A stretch of 64,000 bases of DNA, from positions 6,562,989-6,626,988 of the forward strand of contig CAIIXF020000006.1 of NCBI GenBank assembly GCA_903813345.2, written 5' to 3'. Both the position numbers and the translations under genes were made by a program. A model generated the notes under the pieces. It searched no databases and was not told the origin of the DNA. It saw only the letters and a program-made list of their open reading frames with translations. Shown here piece after piece: positions 1 to 10,500 of this stretch. Within the stretch, counting starts at the first letter, position 1. Each line of letters starts with the position of its first letter. This DNA comes from Owenia fusiformis. Its lineage: Eukaryota > Annelida > Polychaeta > Sabellida > Oweniidae.

Positions 1-239
1 TACAAAAGGCCCCCACAGTTTAGGTTTTTCTCTTACTTTTCATAGGCATCAGGGTAGGATCTTCAAATTCTCAGCAGCAGATATAACAAATCAGCAGAAT
101 TGTACATAGGGTAATTGATTCATTATGATATGATGTAATCATCAGCTCCAAGAGACAAAATTGGAAAAAGCTAGCACTAATTCTAGCATACGTATTGCCT
201 TTTGGATAATATTGCACAATTTTCATATTACACCATATA
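1..239. other. Left edge, no feature
   Basis: AT-rich sequence with no recognisable gene or repeat. It ends at the TA dinucleotide (238-239) that forms the left target-site copy of the mariner element starting at 240. Confidence 0.6.
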
Positions 240-2202
240 CCAGGTCGATCAATAAGTTCTGAGAATGTCCCTCTAAAATCAAGAGTTTTGTGACTTTTTG
301 AATGAAATTTTCACAGAATATGTAGAATGTATTCAGCAATTAGTGTACCAAGTTTTTCTTACTTTCCTTTTATTGGACCAAAAATATGGTTACTATGGTA
401 ACTTGTGTTTTCGGTAGGCGGGGCAAATAATTTTAATGTCAGAAGTAAAGCGCATAAAATGTAAATAAATCATTTATAAATCAATTATAAATATAGTTCT
501 GAGCTGCTTCCTGCATTAGGGTTGGTCATATAGTCCTAGTAAGATGTCAAGGGGGTTCAATTAAGATGTTCAAAGTAATTTCCTCGGTTCTTAATACACC
601 TCTCCTGGCGTTGAACCAACTGGCGGAACAAGTGCCTAAATCCATCTGGGAAACGTTTTTTCAGGGCATTTTGCACGGCATTGTGGAGGTCTGTAAAGTT
701 CGCATATCTGAATCCTCTCAGCTCATCTTTCATCGGTCCAAACACACCAAAATCACAGATCGCAACATCTGGTGAATAGGGAGCATGGGGTAGTTGTTCC
801 ATCTGAAGGTCATTAGATACAGTGCTTTTGACAATCGAAGATGTGTGGGACGGGGCATTGTCGTGATGATTAAGTAATGACGACAGCTCTGTTTCAGGGC
901 GTTTTCGTGCAATAGCCCGCTTAAGATGACGTTTCAATACCTGAAAAAAGAAGTGATTTTTAGGGCACCATTCCCTCACTAGATGTATTTAAACTACATG
1001 TACATTCAAGCTGAACTACCTAGACTAGAGTGAACATAAATTCTCTGGCAAGACATGATCCTGAAGGGCATCAATAGCCACACACTAACTTACCATAGCA
1101 TAATAGTCTTTGTTTATGGTTCGTCCTTCAGCGACTGCATGCACCAGGAGTACCCCGTAGATATCCAGGAAAATGATGAACATAACCTTGCCATCTCTAC
1201 GATTGAGTTTAGCAATGGTCCTCATAGGGGTAGGGGAGTCCTTTGTTCTCCATCCACTTGTGGCCCTCTTGCCTTCTGGCTCATAATATGAAACATAAAC
1301 TTCATCAGCAGTAATAATGCGCTCCAAGAAAGCCTCCCCCTCTGCTTGGTATCGTCTGAGGAAGTCTTGTGCAACATCGACCCGGCGCTGCTTCTGGTCC
1401 ATGGTTAGATCTTTTGGCACCCATTTAGAACACACAAGCTTCATATGGAGCTTCTCTTTCAGTATGTACTGTGTCCTTCCATAGCTGAAGTTTACTTTTT
1501 CACTTAACTCCCTGATTGTTATTCGCCTGTCTTCATCAAGGACAGTCTTGAGCTTCATTATATTTGTGGGCTTTGTAACAGATAGTGGCCTTCCTGACCT
1601 TGCTTCATCTTTTACACTGGTTCTCCCACTTTGGAATTTGCCATACCATCTGTAAATAGTTTTAGTGGATATCCTGCCTGGAAAGGCTACCAACATCTCC
1701 TTGAGTGTTTCTTGTTTACTTTTGCCACCAACCACGCAAAATCGTATGGCACTGCGCATCTGTATTGACATTTCCTCATTTTCTTCCAAATTTTTAGCAT
1801 CTTTTGGAGCGGCCATTTTGGCAGGGTACATTGAGGTTGTGGAATTATGATGTAATAGTAATATTATGTAATTTGTCCTGAATTATGATGTCATATTAAA
1901 TTGTTACCATAGTGATGGTTATAAAAACAACAAAATCCTCATTGAAATCCAATGCTTTGGTTGAAACATAAGATTGTTGCTTGATGTTAAAAAAATTTAT
2001 TTACGTTAAAAATACTTGCCCCGCCTACCCAAAACACGAGTTACCATGGTAACCATAATTTTGGCCCAATAGGTGGAAAGTGCATTTAACTTCTTACACT
2101 AATTGCTGAATTCATATTACATGTTCTGTGACAATTTCAAATAAAAATTCACAAAACTCTTGATTTTAGAGGAAAATTCTCAGAACTTATTGATCGACCT
2201 GG
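240..2202 (-). mobile_element. Mariner-like DNA transposon with long TIRs
   Basis: A 1,963-bp element bounded by TA on both sides (238-239 and 2203-2204). The termini are inverted copies: the left end starts CCAGGTCGATCAATAAG and the right end finishes CTTATTGATCGACCTGG. The inverted similarity continues about 190 bp inward, to the shared block with 'ggtaggcggggcaa' near 410-430 and its complement near 2015-2030. The interior carries a transposase on the minus strand. Both ends, the target duplication and a possibly complete transposase suggest a relatively young insertion. It lies downstream of GNL1 and outside the peptide-gene array. Confidence 0.9.
557..1831 (-). CDS. Mariner-like transposase, putatively spliced
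   Basis: Cut-and-paste transposase of the Tc1/mariner superfamily. Two open segments are read on the minus strand: 1831 to 1094 (246 codons) and 940 to 557 (127 codons plus stop). Between them, positions 1093-941 look like a 153-bp intron, with a GTAAGT donor and a T-rich tract ending CAG. Removing it joins ...DYYAM to VLKRHLKR in frame, where mariner transposases are continuous. The N-terminal ~130 residues look like the paired-type helix-turn-helix region (TIYRWYGKFQSGR, SYGRTQYILK). The catalytic acidic residues appear to be in ITADEVYVSYYEPEGK, HHDNAPSHTS and YSPDVAICDFGVFGP. I count 35 residues between the second and third aspartates, one more than classical DD34D. The predicted length of 373 aa is slightly above the usual ~345. 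The alternative is that the apparent intron is an insertion that broke the gene. Confidence 0.75.
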
Positions 2203-2204
2203 TA

Positions 2205-2837
2205 CACGGTGTATAACCCAAACGCTCCTACATGCACGAAGGAGCGTTTCATTTACTTAGAAAAGCTGTGGATTGAAATAAAATGGCAGCTAATGAAGAT
2301 CCCACTTGTCCCACTTGGTTGTAAGTATTGTTTCACTCGTTTCTCTTACATATCATAAGTCATCATATGAAGTTTTCGTGAGCAAAATAAGAAATCTTTA
2401 GAAGTGTGCCTGTTTTGTTTTTTAAAAGTCAATATATTGGCTATAGAAATCTGCAATGTCAGAAAATTTCATGGTGGACTTTATTGATAAAGCCATATTC
2501 ATGATAGTTTATTATGAAGGTCATAAAGGATTTTCCAAAATTCAAACGCCAATATCTTTGGAACAAGGCAAAATCCAGCTTGTAACCCATCTCACTTCAA
2601 ATACATTCAAGTTCTGGCTACATACTTAGAATATTGACTTTATTGCTCTTGAACTGTTCTACAGGGGTCTTTTGAAGATTGATAAATTAACATGGCGCTC
2701 AATGGAAACGTTGAAAATTTTCGAGGCCTGTTTATTATCCACTGGGACAACTTTTAACACCACTTTGGTAAATATCCAAAATATAAGCAAGTGCAATTAT
2801 ACTGCTAACTAGCCCTACTTATGTCTTTTTGAAAATG
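2205..2837. other. Intergenic, no feature
   Basis: AT-rich sequence between the mariner element and an interspersed repeat. I see no coding or repeat structure. Confidence 0.5.
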
Positions 2838-3372
2838 TTTGAACTTACCAGAATGCAAAATGATTCAGGAGAATGTTCAAGCTGGTAACAATATATTTTT
2901 AAGGTTTTATTCATTTCTAAAGCCTCAAAAGAAATAATAGACATTATATCTGCCATTGAAACTAATGAATATGTATTTCAATGGTTAAAACTATTTTCAG
3001 AGCAGATTTTCAAATAAATTATTTGAAACTATTAAATGTTATAGAAATTCCAATGACTTGTTTATTGAAAGTGGTGGCTTTGTGGAGTTTCATCAAACAG
3101 GTATGGAGTTTCATCAAACAATAATAGATAGCAAGTATGAAACATGATTACAGGTTTAATAGCATGTATAGAATTTGAAAATGTATAGAAACAAACTAGT
3201 TTATTGTAAAAATGAACAACATTGTGTTATAGCTCTGAATGCCTTTTATTTTCATTTTAGATATATTTCACATATGTGTATCGGTAAATAAATCCTCCTA
3301 TTCAAATGTGTTAACGCTTTTACTTTCTTTTGTCTGATAATTCTTTTGTTACTCGGATCAAAGGAAAAGTTA
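2838..3372. repeat. Interspersed repeat, copy 1 (about 535 bp)
   Basis: Strongly similar in the same orientation to 12,107-12,640. Both carry 'gaatgcaaaatgattcagga', then 'aagcctcaaaagaaataata', then an 'attttcagagca' block in the same order. No terminal structure or coding capacity is visible. The other copy sits in a GNL1 intron. Confidence 0.75.
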
Positions 3373-3714
3373 GTTCATTAATCTGCCCTTATGAAAAAAC
3401 TAGTCACTGTCAGTAACACAATGTAACATTACATCAAGAAAGATATTATTATTTAAATGGATGGATTATAAAAATATAATTTGTGATTAATTGCTATGAA
3501 AATTGCTGCCTTTTGAATTGTGTCAAAATGTTTAAGATGTGACCAATATAATTTTTGAAATTATAAAAACTCATTGTTACAATTTAAGAAGTTCTTCTGA
3601 TCGTCTAGCTCCTTCAGGACCTCATCTTATTTTGCGCTCATTTTGTCTTGTATCCTTGTCAGTTTTTTTTCTAGTACATTGTGCTGACTAATATGTCATT
3701 GTGATGACATCAAA
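3373..3714. other. Intergenic, no feature
   Basis: AT-rich sequence; nothing supportable seen. Confidence 0.4.
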
Positions 3715-4352
3715 AAGTTGTTACGCGGTAAACACAATACAAAAATATGTCATATTCCGCAACGAATATGGCATATTCAATTGCGGTGTATGACAGATTC
3801 ACCTGCGGTATATGGGATGCAAACTAACCAATGAGAACGTGATACGGAAGTACGCAATTGTCAATTGCATCGATTGAACGAAATAGTAAAACGTTATTAA
3901 TTATTGTAATGATTACTGAATCAACAGTACTATGTATCGAATATATTAACTTAGCAGAAGTATCAGTCACCAATCTTGCGTAATAAACTTACTCAATCAA
4001 TCCAGGATTCATATATTAGTACGCAACGCACTAACTATAATGGTAATACAGCGTAGTTTTACATTTAGAGTCGATTCTCGCAACCAATCAAATCAAGGCT
4101 TTCTGTATCACGTTTTCACCTGCGGTGTATGTCATATTCACCTGCGGTATATGGCATATTCAGCAAGTGAGTATGACATATTCCGCAGGTGAGTATCGGG
4201 TATTCACTGAAATCAATGTATCGCATATTCACTGCGGAATATCGCATACTCACCTGCGGAATATGCCATATACCGCAGGTGAGTATGGCATATTCACCCG
4301 TATCACAAATACCGCGCAACCATGAATGTATGCCATATACCACGTAACAAAA
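3715..4352. repeat. Palindromic TIR element built of 'ATATGNCATATTC' blocks
   Basis: The ends are inverted: 'gttgttacgcggtaaacac' near 3718 and 'ataccacgtaacaaaag' near 4336. The inner part (4100-4300) repeats short blocks of 'catattcacctgcgg' and 'ccgcaggtgagtat' in both orientations, giving several nested hairpins. It looks like a non-autonomous TIR element or foldback repeat. Short open frames on both strands here are products of the palindromes, not genes. Confidence 0.6.
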
Positions 4353-4360
4353 GTCATTAA

Positions 4361-5200
4361 AGTCCCCGTCTAAAGTTTGAAAATATTTTTATATCATTCA
4401 TTTACTATTTGTCAGGACTTAAAAAGTGATTTTAGAGATTTTTGAACCAAAAAAAAATTTGAAAAAAAAATCGTGAGCATTTCATTTCTCAAATATTCAA
4501 ATTTCCCGCCATTTTTCAAAAAAAGTTGAAATTTCTTAATCATCAAATATTTCTTAATGCATTTCAAAAAAAAAAAATCTTTTTACCACCAATGCAAAGA
4601 TTGAACAAAGGACACACTATTTCAATAATAAAATGCCATATTTAATGGGCCACTTCAATGTTTTAGCATATCAAAAATATTTTGAAACATTAGTGATAGC
4701 ACTAAGGTACCAAAAACTTTTTTTTTTAAATTGAAATTTTCTTTTTGATGTCAATCTTTCCTAAATATGTTAGACTTTCATAAAAAACCAATGTTGATTG
4801 TCTAACCAGGTTAAAAGGAAGAATAAATTATGTTTTAGATATCATTGTAGCATTGGTATCTATGAGAACTAAAATTTTGAAATGCATTTTTCTCAGAACC
4901 ATTTTCATGCAATGATAAGTTCATTTCTCGCTTATTTATGAACCGATTTTCTTAATTTTTTCGGCAAAAACATGGGAGGATGAATGCTATACATTGGTAT
5001 GAATTGTGGCTAATTAGAAGATATGAGTGACCTCTAAAAGTTGGTTTTAAATAAATTCACAAATTTTGGAACAAAAAGTCTATCAAAAACCACTTTTTGA
5101 AATTAAAAAAAAAGTTTCACATATCACACTTTGATAACATTGGGTAAGACTACAATATAAGCCAAAGTGGTTTAAACTTTATATGGGGCCTTTAAGGATA
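4361..5200. other. AT-rich stretch without gene
   Basis: Long A and T runs and repeated 'tttttgaaat'-like words, probably old decayed repeat. No gene seen. Confidence 0.4.
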
Positions 5201-5204
5201 TATA

Positions 5205-5900
5205 TAATATAGCTACAAATGTAAGCTTATCTTAAGATAAGATCTGTTTTTTTACAACTGACAATTTACCCTGCAGTATATATGAACATACTGAATATGT
5301 TTATATGTAAAATGGATTAAGGCAGGAATTAGACAACATATAAAAATGTTAAGTTCTCTTATTTCATAATGCTTCATAATCTGAAAATCTCAATTTCTAT
5401 GTTAATTTTCGATTTTTATCACTTATTAAGATGTTGGGGCTGCTGGAAAACAACTGTTTCACGGTTGCCTTGGAAATGCAACCATTTTAAGGGTAGCTTT
5501 GGTACAAGCTGGCCATATCATCACTGTTTTGGTTGTTGGTGGTTAGTCAACACATAAGATACACCCCTTCTACAGATTATGAGTAATAATGACAATAAAC
5601 GGACATGACCATGATTTCAAGGAAACATCATTTATGTCATTACATTTAAAGTAAATTGAAATAGATTGAAATATTGAATGTTAAATGAATTAATAATTGT
5701 GATATTTAAATAGATTAAAAACAAGCAAATCATTTGACTTATACTGTTATTTGGGATTTATATATAATATGTTTTGAAGGGTTTATTAACATTCATCCTG
5801 CGAAAACAATACAAGCTTGTTACATTGTCAAGTGACAAACTCCAATGGAAAATACATGTATTCAAAAAACAGTTCTCCTGGAGTTCAAAGTTACCATCAA
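5205..5900 (+). pseudogene. Orphan last exon of the Trp/Cys-rich family with flanks
   Basis: Positions 5431-5557 match exon 4 of the array genes, closest to the gene at 26.4-29.2 kb. An acceptor (ttattaag) is followed by an open frame starting CWGCWKTTVS and ending HCFGCWW plus a short tail and TAA. Compared with its relative, the middle is 6 nt shorter and lacks one Cys of the CNHWC motif. Part of the preceding intron ('tttttttacaactgaca' near 5249) and about 350 bp of 3' flank, including 'accatgatttcaagga', are also copied. No matching exons 1-3 are visible upstream, so this looks like a partial duplicate without a promoter. It lies beyond the 3' end of GNL1, outside the intron that holds the rest of the family. 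Confidence 0.75.
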
Positions 5901-6625
5901 AATTATGTATTTTATATCCCTATCGGAGATTAAGGACCAAAGATCTTTTTTTATACATGTTGTTCCAAATGTTCCTTTCACACTATCTTAGTGTTGGTGT
6001 TATAAAATAATACTCTTTGTATAAGGCAATTATCTTAACTTAAGACCACAAATATTACCAAACACAAAACAATAATATGAAACTCGTCATTTGCAGCATA
6101 ATTTTTGGAAAAATGCAATGTGTGAGTGAAGATTCAGAAATGATCAGTGGATATCATCATTAAAAATCCCAGAGGTCATAATATTGCACGTTCACATCCT
6201 TCTGAATATGTGCAACTTAAACGTACACTCATACATTGCAGTGTCTACATGATGTGCACTGTGTATGCATGACTAGATTAAACTAAACCAATAAAGCTTA
6301 TTGCAAATATTGTGTATTTTTATGAACAATTAACAGACATAAAAAACAGTAAAATCTGGAGAACATGATTCAACAGCATGCGCATCATGATTGACTTTCA
6401 GAAACAGTGCAACTTGACACATCTACCAAGTAAAGGTTTCAAGTACATCTGATCAAACTTTCTGACTGACATGTTCGAGATACCACATACGTCTAGAAAG
6501 TTGTCATATAAAGTGTTTTGAGAAAGTTCTATAACATAAATGTAATTTAGGAAACTGGAGATATGTGCCTGTCACCTCTGCCTGTCACCTCTGCCTTAAG
6601 TTGGTAGATGTGACATCAAGAATGT
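5901..6625. other. Intergenic, no feature
   Basis: AT-rich sequence without a recognised gene or repeat, apart from a short direct repeat of 'cctgtcacctctgcct' near 6568-6595. Confidence 0.4.
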
Positions 6626-6629
6626 GTTC

Positions 6630-6930
6630 TCATATATAGGGTGTCTGAAAGATTTTGTCACAAACTAGGGCGAAGAAAAACTTTTCTCCATCATTGGTCA
6701 CAAACTTCAGAAAGTACCTTCACATACAGTGTCCAGAAAATGCTGACACAAACAGGGTGTCCAGAAAGTTATGACACAGCGCTATGTCCCCAGAATATTA
6801 TCTTAGAGACAGGGACTTTATAATTTACTGTCAAGTATAATACAGAAGATAAGTCTCATATAAGGTGCCTAAGATATTCATTCAAACAGATGGTTTCATC
6901 ACATAGAGAGTTTCTAGAAAGTCATATACA
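6630..6930. repeat. Degenerate tandem repeat of 'gtgtccagaaagttatgacac'-type units
   Basis: Related phrases recur every ~45-60 bp ('gtgtctgaaagattttgtca', 'gtgtccagaaaatgctgaca', 'gtgtccagaaagttatgaca', 'gtttctagaaagtcata'). This is a diverged minisatellite with no coding potential. Confidence 0.5.
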
Positions 6931-6967
6931 CCCCCAATCCGCACTCTCAAATCACAGTATCATACAG

Positions 6968-7125
6968 CACATTAAGATGGTACCATCCGGTACCATTGGA
7001 GTATAGTGCCGTACAGTGTTTACAGTATCGTATAGTACCGATTTAGTATACAGTACCGTATGGTACCATATTTAATGGTACCATGCAGTACCATTTCCAA
7101 AATGGTACCACATGGTACTGTTGCA
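6968..7125. repeat. GTACC/GGTAC-rich low-complexity tract
   Basis: Irregular runs of 'ggtaccat', 'gtaccgta' and similar words, rich in short palindromes (GGTACC, GTAC). A local repeat of unknown origin. Confidence 0.6.
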
Positions 7126-7569
7126 GATTGGCTGTGTACATTTATAAGGATGCTGAGAAAGTTCTTTCACGATGCAATTCACAAAGTTTGATCATACTGT
7201 ATGTACCCAAATTTAGCTCTAAAAATAAACCTACACCAAAAACTGTCACATTTCCAGGAAAATAAGAGGTCGCATAATGCCAATGTCACATTTCAAAACC
7301 ATCACAAATGGGGCAAAAACAAGATCTTTACCCTACATTGTATATCATGACATATGAAGATTTTACTGTAATTCAGCAGTACCATATATCCCTTCCACTA
7401 TTTTGGCCATCCATGTTTAAAATTTCTTATTCCACTCCTTTCTCTGTTATGGAATGAAATGTATGATTTTCTTATATATTAAGAATATTAACCACAGCCC
7501 TAGATATTTCATTTCAGGCCAATATAAAAGCATTTGCATTGTGACATATTCTATCACAGATCTGGAAAA

Positions 7570-10500
7570 TTAATCGCTGTCCAACAATGCAAATGGATTT
7601 CTAGTTGTGGCAGTTTCAATATTTCCTTCCTGTGATTCTTCTTCACTCTCTGTCTCTCCAGATTCATCAGAACTTCCTCCATCCCCCTCAGAGCTATCTT
7701 CCACTTCCATGTCAGATTCCTCAGAGTCTGTCTTAAGTGTATATTGCTGCAATTGTTGCATTAGTTCCTGAGTGTCTGCATGCTGTTCCCAGTTTGCTGA
7801 AACAGAAATGTTTGTTAAAGGCAATGATAGACAGGGTATTAATATAAGAAAATGTTACCACCTCCATATGGTTACAAAACTGTAACAACTGTAACAAACC
7901 CTGATGCTGGAACAAAATGTTCACACTAAACATCAGTCACAAAAATAATGGCTATAACATACAATTAAAGGGTGACGCATATCGTTTAGCAAATCGAACG
8001 CTCGTTTCTGGTGTTGCTCACCGTTTAGTATAAAAGGCCCGATCCCGGAATAATACTCAAGGGTTCACAGGTTCGATGTCGTTGTGTCAACACATCTAAC
8101 TGTTATATAGCATAAGTAAATTATAGATCGTCACACATTTATAAAAGGGTGATTTTTATTTTGACAAATCAATTCCACATTTATGGGTGAAGTTTCAGGA
8201 TCTTCTATTTGTGTATAATAAGGAAAAATTGGCATCTAAATTTCCCCATAACGTAATAGCACACAGCTTGGCATATGAAATATTCTACAAATGAAACAAA
8301 GCGGTTCTAATACAATAATTTATATTGGCTGTTGTGCATGTATTCTTTGAACGCAATCACTCTATTGATAACGTTTTCAAAATCATTATAAACGGATTAC
8401 TTTATCTCAAAGACAATTTCTATAAACTGGATTTTACAGAACTCCCCTTATTTCTTAAAAATGGACTAATCCAGTTGATTCGCCTGGAGCCGCCATATTG
8501 TTTTTATACGGGATGCTTATCGGAACCCTTTAAACCTGATAGAATGGTGACCAAAGGACCATAAAACATGTAATTGTTGCTAACACTTAATGGGTCTACA
8601 TGTATTTTTGAATCTAACATGCCACACATATGGAATTTTGCAACTTATTTACCTTTATCAGCATTGAAGCCCAATGGTCTCATACACATACACAATTGAC
8701 CATCAACAGCTATACGCAGTATGTGGTTCGCAGCCCTGTAGAGATCTGTCTTCCCAGTCTTAGGCATTATGAAACCTCTCTGAGTAGCCCAGGCTGAAAT
8801 ACAAACAATAACTTTAGAGAACAAGTAGCACAGAGCTTAGGCTGAAGGAAAAAGTGCAGCCTAGACTAAAATAGAAACAACCAATCCTAAGTACATGTAG
8901 CCCAGACTAAAATAGAAACAATAACTTTAGAGAACAAGTAGCACAGAGCTTAGGCTGAAGGAAAAAGTGCAGCCTAGACTAAAATAGAAACAACCAATCC
9001 TAAGTACATGTAGCCCAGACTAAAATAGAAACAATAACTTTAGAGAACAAGTAGCCCAGGCCCAGAGCTCAGGCTGAAGGAAAAAGTGTAGCCTAGATTA
9101 AAATAGAAACAACCGATTCTGAGTACATGTAGCCCAGACTAAAATAGAAACACCCAATTCCGAGTATGTGGAGTCAAGACTGAGATACAAACAATCACTT
9201 CAAAGTACATGTATCCCAAACTGAAGTACAATCACTTCTGAATACATGAAGGTAAGGCTGAGATACAATTAATCACACTTAATCACAGTACGTACCATCA
9301 CATATATCAAAAGCTGACCATTCCCTCTCTGTTTTATCTTGGAGACCTTCTGCCTCTGGATGTTGCTGTAGTTTGAGTAGTTGTTTTAGAGGAAGTCTCT
9401 CTGCTAGATACATCACTACACTGTAGGGCTCCCTCACTTGGGCTATAGGGTATATACCAGCTAACACCTACAGTGAATGATGATACATTGTGTTATATTA
9501 CACTTTTCAATTTAACACAATAAAGAAATGTACAGTAAAGGAACACTTTAGGTATCTCAAATAGTGTTTCACTTATGGAGGTGTTCCACTTAATATGCAT
9601 TAATAATGAATATGTCTACAGTATCAGTATACTTTTATAAGAAAATAGAAGGCTAAGTTGATTTCAGATACAAGTAGATACAATTTGGAAATCTTTTCTT
9701 TTCACAATGCATTCCAACAGATTTTGAATATTTTCCTGTCTTTCTTTTTTAGGTTTAAATCAATATCCCCAAATTGTGAATAAACATGGAATATACTGTA
9801 CATGTATGTGACCTTTAATTCTAAATGTGACCTTGCATGATCTGATGGCTGATATTTGATATACTGTAAAACGGGTAATTTTGACATCGGGAAATTTTAG
9901 CGATTTTTCAATTTTAGGGGGTTTTAGCGCGGGAAATTTTAGCGAAATGAAGATTAATCTTTAAAAAATCAAATTAGTCTAGCGAAATGCATTAGAAATT
10001 TTCATCATTTATGGCAGAAGAATGAATAACGGACATGACAGAGGAATTATCAAAATGTAAGACTTCTAACGCACATGGTATTGGTCCAAACTACTGTAAT
10101 CTCATGATGGATGGCTATTTATCCTTCAGATATTGAAAGAAACATACGATTTAAAAATATTTACCTTTTCAAATTACAAACCGGAAGTTGAGCACTGAAC
10201 GAAAAGCTCCTTAAATACTAGTATTCATGTAGTTTCCCAGGAATTTGCAAAAGCGCCCGGTTTATTTTAGCGAATTGAATTTTTAGCGAAACTATAGCGA
10301 TCGCTAACAATCGCTAACAATTACCCCTCGCTAACAATACCCGTTTTACAGTATTCTATTTTGTACTGACCTGTAGCTGCTTTTTAATGAGAGATGGGAA
10401 GACAAGGCCTGGGGAGTCACATAGCTTGACAGTGGGGGTGAGGAATATGGTCTGGAAGTGTTTAGTATGCCCTGCCGTCTTAGACACACTCACAACCTTC

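Noticed and set aside
8030-8110. tRNA-like 'ggttcacaggttcgatgtc' near a TATA-like 'tataaaagg'
   Set aside because: Resembles a T-arm/B-box, but no acceptor stem or A-box partner was found; not enough for a tRNA or SINE call.
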